Part shown: positions 10,460 to 28,149 of the stretch, in pieces
Numbering within the stretch: position 1 is the first letter of the stretch
How the letters are laid out: each line of letters opens with the position of its first letter
Origin: Tetraselmis striata
Lineage: Eukaryota > Chlorophyta > Chlorodendrophyceae > Chlorodendrales > Chlorodendraceae
Length of the DNA: 64,000 nucleotides
Direction of reading: 5' to 3'
Assembly (NCBI GenBank): GCA_006384855.1
Contig: VCJN01001024.1
Span: forward strand, 62,001 to 126,000
Translations under genes and position numbers: made by a program
Notes under the pieces: generated by a model
Databases searched by the model: none
What the model saw: only the letters and a program-made list of their open reading frames with translations
Told to the model about the DNA's origin: nothing

Positions 10460-12290
10460 CCACCGGGACGGTCACCACCGTAGTCGCCACCGCCGCCGTC
10501 GTCAGTAGTCGGCGGTAGTCGCAGTAGTTGTCACCACCGTAGCCGTCGTCGCGTCGTCGCGTCGCGTCGCTTGATGTAACAGCGTCGCCACCGGGACGGT
10601 CACCACCGTAGTCGCCACCCGCCGTCGTCGTCAGTAGTCGTCGGTAGTCGCAGTAGTTGTCACCGCCGTAGAAGTAGTCGCGTCGCGTCGTCGCGTCGCG
10701 TAATGTAGCAGTGTCGCCACCGGGAGGGTCACCACCGCTGGATACATGTTGGAGTGTGTGTGCGGACTTAAAACTGCTGAGAATGTGTCTGGAATTTATA
10801 GTCCGAGCCCTCCGTATAGCATCGGCCACTACGCCTGCCACGCGCCCTACTTTTTTTGTATAGCCCCCCCCTGGGCTGCCGACTCCCTGGCTGGCCTTGT
10901 GCAGGGACGAGCGCACCTGCAGCGGCGCCTCCGGTGGCGGCCACCTGGGAGTGCTGCAGTGGGCTCGGGCCAACGGGTGCCCATGGGAGGAGCGCACCTG
11001 CGCGCGCGCCGCGGGTGGCGGCCACCTCAGCGTGCTCATCTGGGCACGTCAAAACGGCTGCCCGTGGGACAAATGGACCTGCGCCGAGGCCGCGCAGAAC
11101 GGGCACCTGAATGTTCTGCGATGGGTGCGCGAGAACGGCTGCCCCTGGGACCGCCACACCTGCGCCGGCGCGGCAGAGGGCGGCCACCTGGAGGTCTTCA
11201 AGTGGGTGCGCGACCAGGTACGGACGCCCCCCCCCCCCCCCCCCCCCTGCTCCCTCATAACCAGCGTAGATGCTGTGAGATTTGTCAGACGCATGGGCAT
11301 GTACCCGCCGCCGGCCTGCCTGCATCCGCTTCACGCAAGATTTCCATGTCATTTTGTGAGCAGCACGGCATTGCGCCAGTTCCCCGTACAGAGTATAAGG
11401 TACTTGTACCCATACAGCAAGCGTTTCCGCCAAAGTGCACTGCAGTGTATCGAGCAACAGGAAGAATCCAAAGCGCAAGCGCCGGCTCTGCGCTTGAGGG
11501 AGGCTTGGCCTGTGCGTTGACACAGCTGGTGCAGGAGCAGGCCGCAGTAGACAGCATTAGTAGACCGCCATTCGGGCTTGTGACGAGCGTGGTGAGGCGG
11601 GGCCGGCAGGGTTGAATGGGATGCCCGAGATGTCTGGTGTCCGCACCCATCCATGTCGTTGGCATTATCTCCACGGCATGTCGTGGGCCAGCACTAGTGA
11701 TAGCCGCATCACAAGGTATGGCGAGTGGATGGGCCACTTGTTTGGTTTATTGACTGCCCCCCGGCGCATGGATGCGCTCGCCAGGGCTGCGCCTGGAGCG
11801 AGGACACCTGCCGGGCGGCCGCGGAGGGCGGCCAGCTGGAGGTGCTTCAGTGGGCCAAGCAGCAGGGCTGCCCCTGGGACTCGTGGACGTGCGTGGGCGC
11901 CGCAGCGCGCGGCCACCTGCGGGTGTTGCAGTGGGCCAAGCAGCAGGGCTGCCCCTGGGACGAGGGCACCTGCGAGGCGGCCGTGTCTGGAGGCCACCTG
12001 GAAGTGCTCGTCTGGGCGCGGATGAACGGGTGCCCCTGGGACGATGAGACCACGCGCGAGGCCGCGGAGAGCGGTCAGCTGGAGTGCCTCAAGTGGGCAG
12101 TGGAGAACGGATGCCCGTGGGACAAGATGCAGTGCATCGACGTCGCCTTTGCGAACGACCACCACGCGGTCTGCCAGTGGGCAGTCATCCAGGAGCCATA
12201 GCATGGCTGCCCTGTGCGGATTGCCTTCGTAGCAGCTGCTGGGAAGTCCCAGAGCATAGCGTATCATAAAATTCAGGGTTTAAACATCAA
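10460..12290 (+). repeat. Segmental duplication, copy 2
   Basis: Second copy of 7345-9175. Exon 3 is unchanged at protein level; exon 4 differs by one Asp-to-Glu change in the repeats examined. The left breakpoint lies inside the minisatellite and the right one just after TTTAAACATCAAAC. Confidence 0.95.
10905..12201 (+). pseudogene. Duplicated 3' half of the ankyrin-like gene
   Basis: Exons at 10905-11217 and 11785-12201 (TAG) keep both splice sites and the full reading frame of about eight CPWD repeats. The first coding base sits behind an acceptor (gtgcag), and no counterpart of exons 5401-5701 or 6232-6428 precedes it. It therefore lacks a start unless upstream sequence supplies a new first exon; the donor at 10104 is a candidate, but its phase 0 does not match. 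I call it a 5'-truncated duplicate whose expression is unknown. Near-identity with the parent, introns included, indicates a recent event. Confidence 0.8.
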
Positions 12291-13580
12291 ACTGCCCTCA
12301 ACTGACCTAGAGTCTGCGCACACTCGGTGCGCGCCGTAGTCTACCCTAGCGCTGAGTGCACTTACCAGTCCAACCGCATTTTGATGCGTTGACAAGTCTT
12401 CATAACTATACATGGAATGATTCAAATCGAAGTTTCAGGGCCATTCATACTCAAAAGGTCAGCAGGGAGGTGGAGGGATGGGCTTAGGAGCATGACTGCC
12501 GCGACTTCCAATTTGGCTTCCATCTGGCCTCAGCTGCTTGATCCTCAGGATCTGTCTACCATGCCGGCTTTGCGCGTCTTTCGTGGGGTTTGTTTCTCAG
12601 TATGCGCATGAACTCCTCTCATAGGGTATATGCAAATAGACACCGATTGACTCGCAATTGGATAATTCAAGTACGACTGGTGCGATTATTGCACATCCAG
12701 TAATGCTATATCAGTGCATGCTCTTCATACACACGCGGGTCATTTGCGCCCCCCGCCCCGCCGCAATTAGTGTATGGAAGCACCATTCACATCAGTGTCT
12801 AGCAATGAATGCTATTTCGACCGATGCCTTCATATGATGAAACCCGGGCTGCCATAATGCGCCATGCCGCAGAGCAGAGATGCACGTACAAGTGTGTTGG
12901 GGTAAGCATGCGCCAAGAGCGTGTGAGAGAGGTACTTGTGAGGTGAATGCCGTCTTGTCCTGAGACTGCATTAAAGAGCGGCATTCAAGTTGTCGGTGCT
13001 TGTTATTATATATCCAGACAACCAGTACGGTTGATGCTCGTTCAATGGTGCAGTCCGTTGTGTACAAGCAGATGTTGTCACCAGATTTTATTATGTATTT
13101 CAGTGATGCCACTACCTACTCCTCTAGCACGATGTTCTGCTGTAGCTTAGCATGTGCAGAATTGACGCCCACGTGCGTGGTATGACCTGGTCACTTTTCT
13201 CTGTGCTTTCACACAAAAATGTATACAAGCTCGCTCGTGTAGTAATGACCCGAATTAAGGCCGTAATGTAAAAAAATGGGATTTTATACTCGCAGCCATC
13301 CATTGCGGTAACCATGAGTCGGTTGCTGCTACTGTAGCGGCTGCTACTGCTACTGCATGGTTACGCCCAGCGGACCCCACACCAACTCCCCGGACTGAGC
13401 TCTTCGGAGGTCTCAGGAGGAGCATATATGATATTGAAGTGGGTGTAGATTAACAAGCATGATTATATAGATAGGGCGAGCAATAGTAAGTTGCTAAATG
13501 CAAATATTCTTCACTGACGCCGCCGGATGACTGTAAGGAATATTCGTATGAGTGTATGACCGTATATTGTGCTGCGAGCT
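12291..13580. other. Stretch without a supported gene
   Basis: Moderately AT-rich, with only short unrelated ORFs on both strands. Nothing recognised. Confidence 0.5.
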
Positions 13581-13772
13581 ATGTTCTGAACTAGTTTATT
13601 GGGTTTCCTCCTTTCCACTATTGCTTCCTAGCTGCATGTGCTGCTGGAGCGGCACGGGTTAATAGTTAACCCGTTGCCGTGCCCCTTCGTGTGAAGCACG
13701 AGCAGCAGGGCAGTGATAAAAGCAGCCGTATCAGCTCAGGCTGCCATCTTCCAGTTTCGCTGTGTTCCACAC
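13581..13772 (+). repeat. Left terminal repeat of the YR element
   Basis: It contains a 21-nt perfect stem-loop centred on TAG (13654-13674, arms ACGGGTTAA/TTAACCCGT) and a TATA-like GATAAAAG at 13715. It aligns with 16535-16730. Confidence 0.65.
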
Positions 13773-13889
13773 ATCGATTAACTGACCCGTAGCCTGTTGC
13801 GGGCAAGGTCACGAGTTGTTTACATACCGCACGCGGCTCGCCATTCGACGAGTGTGATAGTCTCGTATGTACGACGTCCGTGCGCTACC

Positions 13890-14312
13890 ATGTCAGACGG
13901 AGAAGAACCCGTCGCCGCGCTCACGCTCGAATCGCTTCATGACATGCAGGGTCAGTCTGCGTTGCTGCTGCTGGAGCTTGCTTCGTCGTTGGGTCAATTT
14001 GCAGGTCGTGGACGCGATGGCGATGGAAGCCGACGGAGCACGTGGTTCCGGATCCGCACCGCGCGCAGCTGTGCGGGACAACCGGCATGCATCGGAGGAG
14101 TCACAATGCGCCCCGACTTGCTAGAGCTAGTCCAGAGCTGCCGTGCGGGTTCCAAATCCACGAGTGACGAGGATGACTACCTCGCAGCGCCTGACGAGCT
14201 ACTACTGCATAGAGCAGAGCCTAGTTACGAGGGGGTTTGTCCGGTTAGCCGGGTGCCCGGTATGTATGTTTCCACTACGTTCCGACTTCACGAACGACTT
14301 CCTAAAGCATGA
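13890..14312 (+). CDS. Putative gag-like ORF of the YR element
   Basis: An ATG in a good context (ACCATGT) at 13890, about 120 bp after the left repeat, opens a 140-codon frame ending in TGA at 14310. The product begins MSDGEEPVAALTLES, has a leucine-rich segment and then an Arg/Ser-rich part. A second frame (13867-14124) takes over the more gag-like composition around 14000, suggesting an old frameshift. The role is inferred from position only. Confidence 0.35.
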   Translation: MSDGEEPVAALTLESLHDMQGQSALLLLELASSLGQFAGRGRDGDGSRRSTWFRIRTARSCAGQPACIGGVTMRPDLLELVQSCRAGSKSTSDEDDYLAAPDELLLHRAEPSYEGVCPVSRVPGMYVSTTFRLHERLPKA

Positions 14313-15439
14313 TGACCGGCGTCAGCCGGCCCCATAGGAGCACCTTTGGATGACATCGTGTTTTGGGGCTCGCACTGCCGCCTTTCTGTGGATCCCGAGA
14401 AGCTATTGCCCTACATACCCGCATCTAGCCGGGACTGCGCGGGCTGCCTCGCGCGCGCGCAATCACATCGGTGCCATCAAGGAGGCGTTCCGTTTTCGTA
14501 TGGCTTTCCTCCGAAAGCTAGATCCATCGTGTTCACGGTGACCATGGTGTGCTGGACGTGTTAAGGGCCCGCCGACACTTTCATCCCGCCGCGGAACACC
14601 TTGGTCCGGCTGTTTTTGGCGACCTTATATGCGTAACCATGAGCACGGGTCTTCGAGTCGGCCGTTTATAGCAGTGTCAAGGCCACTGCTAATGCACGCG
14701 TGCAAACCAGACTCGCAGGTCGCGGACGCGGGCGCGTGAGGGGGGGTCGCGGGCGCGGGCGCGAAGATGAGCGCGAGTGATGGCGTGGGGCGCCTTTCGT
14801 TGTTGCTAGCGCTCTGCGGTGCCTCCTTGTGACCGCCGCATAGCTCACCTTGGCAGCTCAACGGCACGATGAGCGCCCCGTGTCCGGACCGGACCCCGTT
14901 CCATGCCGACTTCACTTAGACCTTCCTCGGTGCGGCGCTCCATGCAGCAATAGCCGAGTGCGGCTCTGAAACCATACGCACGCATGCACACGACGGTTCA
15001 ACAATCCGTTCCCCGTACAAATTAAACCCAGCGTCTTCGTTTGTTACTCTACGGGTTGCAATTGATGCGCAACGACCTTCATTCGCATGCGTACGTCACG
15101 CGTGCTGCGAGCGTAACGGGCGTGACGGGCCTCCTACCTAAACTTGCCCCGCAAAGCCACACCGTGCCTAGCCCTTTCCGAATTTACAGTGCAAATGCCG
15201 GCGACTTCACGGATGCCGCTGAATATTTTCCCGGTTGTCTCGGCCCGATGTTACCACCTTTGTCAAGCGTCACACGTATGTGATTGATGAGCCCGCAGCG
15301 GCTCCCTGGGCGGCGTCACTCCTTGCTCGTCTACATGACGCTTTTGAATCCGACGAGTTGGGACAGCGGGCCTTCGACCTCCTCCTTGGGCCCCTATTCG
15401 ATCATACCCTCTAGAGCTACAGTAGGAAGCTGTACTGTT

Positions 15440-16477
15440 CGCCGGGCTCTGCCACGACTCGGAGAACATCAGCCCCCTGCTTGAAGCGACGACCGCGAGG
15501 ACCGTACCGTACGTCGCATGGATCGGGGAGCGGGGTCACATTGGGGCTAGGTAGTGGTTGCAACCCTACATGTCGGCCATCAACAACTTCTTTGAGCTGC
15601 ACAACATCGACCCCGTAGCTAAGGACAGCGTGCATCTGCTCACGTTGGCTCGTCATGGCACGATGCTCCGACTGCGCCGCATGGGCGCGGTTGCCTTGCG
15701 TGTCCCTCTCCCCGTTGATGTCGCGTGCTCATTTGTTGAGCGCGCCGAGCTGCTCGTTACTGTCCCCCAAAGTACTGGTATGACTTTCCGCGCCCTCGTG
15801 GCCAATTTCATGTTTTTCGCCTAGGGGCTTGTGTCATGTCGAGTACCTTACGTACACGTCTATTCGTACAACATTTACCCTACATATTTATATACCGCGA
15901 GAATGGCCGCGCCTGGCGAAAGCGCGCTACCGACGACATGCGCGTCATGCTCCTTCTCGTGGCCAAGCACCCCCGACCGTGTTTGCTCGTCTCCTCCGAC
16001 ACTTCATCGACACCGTTCAGTCAGTCCCCCAGTCCCATGTTGCCCTGGAAGACTATAATTTTCGGGTTGTCACGCATGCCGACCACTCGACCTCCTTGAC
16101 ATCCGCCTCCAGGTCGGAGTGGCTTTCTACTACGGCCGCTCGCCTCGTCGGTACGGCGCCTCCTGCCGGCAGCCCGGCATCTCCTGGAGCTCTCACGACA
16201 CCCTCCGGAATAAGGGGGCGGCCTCAACTGCCATCAACGCTATTGGCGTTCCACTGTCCCACATACGCTACATATGGGCGGTTTGGCGCGTAACTTCGAC
16301 GTCGTCCTTGACTCCTACTTTACTACTTCGACCCCAATGTTCCCATGCATGCTCCTCAGCGCCATGTTTTTCTTTGGCCACATCGCGCCTCTTCGCCACT
16401 TCCAAGTTCAGCATGACCCCGCAGCGGTGGCCCTACCGGCGCCTCCTACGTGCCATGACGCTACCCATGCTTCGTGA
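15440..16477 (+). pseudogene. Tyrosine recombinase relic (YR retroelement)
   Basis: Read across frames, this resembles the C-terminal half of DIRS/Ngaro-type recombinases. There is an N-terminal core segment (TVPYVAWIGERGHIGA), an in-frame TAG, then QPYMSAINNFFELHNIDP and PLPVDVACSFVERAELL. Near 16180-16290 comes a variant catalytic box (WSSHDTLRNKGAAS) followed by AIGVPLSHIRYI. In the family this box normally reads H-x-x-R with one residue fewer, so the active site looks disrupted. At least two frame changes and one stop are needed, so the gene is dead. Confidence 0.6.
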
Positions 16478-16534
16478 ATCTGCCGCTGCTCTTTCCATTC
16501 GCTCTTCCCTAGCAAAACTAGACTCAGATTTGAA

Positions 16535-16730
16535 ATGTTCTAAACTCGTTGTTTATGGGGTTTCCTCCTTTCCTCTATCACTTTATAGTTGTTGGTGTTG
16601 CTACAGCGGTACGGGTTAGTACTTCACCCGTCGATGTGCCACTTGGTCCGTGCCATCACCAGCACACATATAAAGGAGTCGTAATAGCTGAGCATGCCAT
16701 CTTCCAATTTCGATGTCAGTGTTCCACACA
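16535..16730 (+). repeat. Right terminal repeat of the YR element
   Basis: It starts TGTTCTAAACTCG after GCAAAACTAGACTCAG, has TATAAAG at about 16669 and ends GTTCCACACA. The same junction (GCAAAAC.AGACTC then TGA.ATG.TCTAAAC) recurs in reverse orientation near 40905. Confidence 0.65.
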
Positions 16731-18654
16731 AGCGCCTCCTCCTCCCCCCCCCCCCCCCCCCCCACTTGTTTTCCCTCCTCACTTTCACTCTGCCAAATTC
16801 GGCAGTTGGCCGTGCAAGACAGTAGCATGCGCGACCTTTTATTTGGGAAAACCAGACCCAACTTTCAAAAGGTAAAAGTAAAGTAGAGTTCGCCCCGGGA
16901 CATCGGCCGTAGCCGCCTCGCCAGCACTGGACTTCTTGCGCCAACTGCAGTCGTATGTCTGGCATAGCCCGTAGAATATTGCGACTCATTCGAACCCCGA
17001 AGGGCTAATGCATCAACCGGGTAAACCCGCGAGGCCAGGGAGGGACGATATTGCCGAAAATACATCGGCCAGGAATCAATACCCGGACCTCTCGCGTACG
17101 AGACGACCGCTCAACCGAGCGCACAAGGGATGTACCTGTCAAATAGTATTTATTCGATCCATTATTCCGCGCAACCCCGCAGTCGTTGTAGAGGACCTTT
17201 CTGATTGCCTTTTATTTTGGTGATTTCCGATATCGCCTTCTGCTGCTAGCTCATGTAATTATTCCGCGCATGATGCATCATCATCAGTTTAAAAAGCGGG
17301 ATGACGGGTTTATTCTCTCAGCATCTGGCGCCGCTCCGTGCCTTGCATTAATATGTATTACACTCGGATAACGACCGAACGATCGTATGACTACCGTATA
17401 ATATAACAGCGGCTATCTGCGGGCAGCATTCGAAACATGCATCTAAAACCTGCAGACAGGATGAGTCGCTGTAAATTATAAATATTACTAGATGTCCGAC
17501 GATAGATGGTCGCTACGTCGCTACGTACCGGGGGTATGTGCTGGGTATCGAGTAATCTCCACCTCGAGTACCGACCGGAGTTCTGTCGACACTTCATCTT
17601 GTCTCTCCTAGCTACTCTCGCCATCCGTATCGATTGTCACTGCCCCAAAGCCTGGCTGCAGAGTGACCCGCAACTTCTGGAAGGAAGGGGTATGTGACGC
17701 CACTGCTGCGTGAGCCATGTCTTGGCCTAGACGAATCCGCTGGCGGGGTGGGAGGGAGGGGGTTGAGGGGAGTACCTTTGCGCGTGGGAGTGATCCTATC
17801 CTCGCCGAGAACGCGTCTCCGACACACATATCGCTGAGCGTTATCTGATGCATCCATGACAAGCTCAGTCGCTGTTACGAGCATGCATACATTTTGATGG
17901 CCGGTGTTAGCCGGCAAGCAGTTGAGGGCAGGGTGTGTGGGCGCCCGGGGACCCCGACGACGGTTTAGGGCACCCCGGCCGCCGTCGTCTCGCCCGCTTT
18001 CCGTTCGGCAAGCACAGCCCTCTGGCCGTCCCTATCTCAACCCGTGTAACCCGATCCTCCCCCTTTTATATCTGCCGCGTCACCGCATAATGTGCCTAGC
18101 CCTGTGTTGGACCAGCCCGGAGCACCGTTCTTATTGTCCGCGTCCCCAATTGTGGAGAGGGGGTAGATAGGCTTTTTCTTGCCGCGTCCCTAACTTCGAC
18201 GGAGCCAGCCGTCGATCCATTAGGCTGTCGTTACTGTTCCTGCGCGCTGCTCCCCGTTTTCTACCCCCCGGAAGCGTCTACCCATGGCGTACCAGAAGAG
18301 TACCGGTAGACACACTCGATGCAAATGCTGGCTGTAGATACTGGTGAAGGCTGGATGCAAGCTGGGCCTTCTGGCTCACATATGCTGGGGAGGAGCCTTG
18401 GGGGGGGGGGGGGGGGGGGGGGGCTTCCTGTTTTCCGCCTTGAGCGTTGTCAGCCGACAGCCGGGTTCTGCGCAAGAAGAGCACATGGCGCCTGTACTAA
18501 GCCCCCCCCCCCCCCCCCCCCATCCTCTGCAGGCGTTTGTGAGAAAGCTGTATCTGCTCCGCCTTCGCCTCCCGTTGCTGTTGCTTCTGGATAGCAGTGA
18601 AAGGGGGGGCCAGGAGGAGGTGCAGGGGGTGGCACGGCGTGGCGGGGCAGCAGG
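16731..18654. other. Stretch without a supported gene, upstream of PECT
   Basis: Contains a poly-C tract at 16746-16763, a segment (17219-17255) shared with 3495-3540, and a poly-G run (18401-18423) followed by a poly-C run (18504-18521). The last two sit just upstream of the PECT start and could be in a 5' UTR intron (donor-like gtacta at 18496). No protein recognised. Confidence 0.4.
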
Positions 18655-25477
<6,823 letters not shown>

Positions 25478-28149
25478 AGGATGAATTGGCCTACAGAGGC
25501 CCCACCCTACCTACGTGCCTTAATTAGCGGACCCCATGATGCGGTTTGGTCAGGGGCGGGCCCTTCCCTGAGGCTGGGTGAAGACAGGGTTTGCATGTGA
25601 TCGGGGGCAGAGGGCCACCCGCGATCAAGGCCGTCTACCTGGCTGTGAGGCGGTGGTGTCGAGACGAAAAAACCGCTTGTAACAGATTTTAAGTTTCAAA
25701 TTACTAAGGACGCCAAACGGAACATCCGTGTGAAGAAACTCGTGTCCATTTGCGATGTAAGAGGATGCTCGCCTAGGCCATGGGCTCTGCCCACCACGGA
25801 CGCACGCGCCAACCGCGGAAGCCGGGGCGACATGCTGCGTGCTGCCCCAATGCACGATGACTGACCTCGTAAAATAATAAGCGCGGCGGGAGGCAGCGGT
25901 CACTGCTATCTAGGAACCATGACAATTGCGTGGGGCATAATATGGTATATGATGACGGCGGGTCGGCGGGTAGTGTCTTCATGTGGTCAGCCACTTGCTC
26001 ATGCATTACACCCGTCCTGTCGATAGCAACGGTAACGCGACATGGGGGTCAAAAATTTGCAATTAAACTGCCCGGGGGGCGGATATTAAACATGCTGTAC
26101 TATGTATGTCCTTATAGCACTGTTTACCGAAGTTTGCTAGATGGTAAGCGTTATGTATCGTGAGAATGGTTTCCGGGGGCAGCATCACGGTGTTGAGCAG
26201 TACAGCCGTAAGTGTAAGCCAGTGATACAAATACTGTGGAATATACGGAGCCGGCCTCCCGGCCTGAAGACGCCGCTGCGGCCGGCCGCCTGCTTCACGC
26301 CGCCATGCGCATGCTGGCGCAGCTGTTGGAGTCGGAGCCTTCGACGGTGCGCGACTGCATGGCATGGTCGTGGTATGGGCCGGGGGAGGGCGCCACGGCC
26401 GGGATGGTGGCCCCTCGCCCCGATGCGAGACCATCACAAGCGCTGCCATGTCGTACCGCACCCGTATGGTGATGACATGCAGATCAGTGCACGGTCCCGC
26501 GGCTGATGAATCAGCGGAGACACTTGGTTTTTGGAAAGGTTGTTTTTCATTATGGATGCCTGTTTGACCGGCATCGCGCTGTGCAGCAGTTACAGCTATG
26601 AAGTTGTACTGCTACGTGTACCGTTGACCCCCAGGTCGCGCTACCGCTGATAGCAGGCCGTGGTCAGGGAATGACCCGGATGATGGGCCCAAAACGCGCT
26701 GACTCTCGCGTGCACGGATTGTCAGCGACTGGGGTTGTCGCCGATTCTGGGTTGTCCAGACTTAATATACGCACTTATTTTAGGGAAGTTGTGCGTGAAT
26801 AAGGATGGGCAGCGAATGCTGGGGAACCGCCCTTTCGGGAAGCGCGGCATCCGACTTTGCTATTATTGGTTGGTAATATTATCACTAACGTTAATATTAG
26901 TAATAGTAATGGGCATCCGTTGCACAGGGATCTTTGAGAGTGCGTAATGGCTGCTTTCATGGTGACTGTATTATGTACATAGAATATGCATACATACAAC
27001 AGCAGCGCATCTATGTGATGGGTTTGCACCCCATGATATACTTTGAAGTCCACTGGGTTTTGGCAAAGCAGAAATTCCTCATTATTCACACATTGATTGC
27101 ATTGCCAATTGTTAATTGTCATGCAAGCTCTGGCGACTCGTATTGGCCACGCATCATTTCACGAACAGACTGAAATAATGGTCATGTTTCTATATTTGGG
27201 ACTGCTTGGCATTTGCCTTGTTGGGATGGGCTTTGGGCGGGTCATCACCCGTGGAATCACGCGTGGGGCGATATTCATGTGTGCGAACAATGGGCCATGA
27301 TGGGACGTGCTACCAATGTACTGAGTTTAGGGTTTATTTAGACGGACTACACACATATATGAATTATGCGGGGGGCTGCTGGGTGGAGGGAGGGGGGCAC
27401 CGAAACCAGGAAACTTATTTTTATTGCTGTCGCTCCAAACGAAGGTGGCTGCGTGACTACAGTAGGCTCTCCGAACGGGTAATTGTGGGGTCATTGCTGT
27501 GATGTTATTCACCTGATGGAGCGATGTCATTCATGTGTGCGAACAATGGGCCATGATGGCATGTACTACTGGGGGGCTGGGTGGACTGGTGGAAGGGGGG
27601 GAGGGGGGGGGGGGCGGGGTCACCTAAACCAGGAAACTTATTCTCAGCTTGTATTGCGGAATGCTTTATTGCTGTGACAGGTAAACAACTGCCTGCGCTT
27701 AAAACATTTCACCACCAGTTAACATCCAGGGCGCCATGCTGCTGGAAGCAACAGGGAGCCCACTCAAAATCATGTATTGGATGGGTGGATGGACTTCTGA
27801 GCGCGGCACCTTGAAGCTGAGGAGTAGTCCAAATCTATTACAGTGGTGCACAGACTTTCTGCTCATGCCACGCGTACATGCGTGTACATGCCATGTACTA
27901 CTGGTGGTGTGTCAGGTACTCAGATCAAGACACCCGACAAACCCAATGCTCCGAAACCATGCACCGCGCCGCCTCTCGATTGGAGCAGCTACGGCCGCAT
28001 GCCCACCGTCATGCTCATACCGTCGGTACCGTTGTCCTTGTGCTCGCTACACTCGTGCTTGCTGATCTCGTTTTTATGCCGGCTCAAGTCCGCTTTATTT
28101 GTTTAAGTATGCACCATGGTAGTTAGCTGAGCAGTATTGATTAGACAGT
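25478..28149. other. Gene-poor stretch, one possible orphan exon and decayed tandem repeats
   Basis: An ATG at 26236 opens a 46-codon helical segment (RLLHAAMRMLAQLLESEP) ending at a donor (TCGTG|gtatgg, 26372); no partner exon was found. At 27280-27910 a diverged tandem repeat carries GTGTGCGAACAATGGGCCAT twice (27281 and 27536), each followed by a G-rich block and AACCAGGAAACTTATT. Nothing else recognised. Confidence 0.4.

Larger units (their letters stand above)
13581..16730 (+). mobile_element. Degenerate tyrosine-recombinase retroelement
   Basis: About 3.15 kb bounded by two diverged direct repeats (13581-13772 and 16535-16730). They share the start TGTTCTAAACT..GTTTAT.GGGTTTCC, a central CGGGTT, a TATA-like box and the end GCCATCTTCCA.TTTCG..GTGTTCCACACA. 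Internally there is a small N-terminal ORF after the left repeat and a tyrosine-recombinase-like frame before the right repeat. No reverse transcriptase motif could be read between them, so the element is deleted or decayed there. YR retroelements (DIRS/Ngaro/PAT-like) are known from green algae. Assignment to a named clade is not possible by eye. Confidence 0.6.

Noticed and set aside
10746-11615. 289-codon plus-strand ORF over the ankyrin duplicate
   Set aside because: It runs out of frame through exon 3, the poly-C intron and beyond; the CPWD repeats lie in another frame bounded by splice sites.
16865-17200. Possible rRNA fragment (CCCGGGACATCGGCC... region)
   Set aside because: The sequence does not match conserved rRNA cores I can recognise; more likely retroelement flank.
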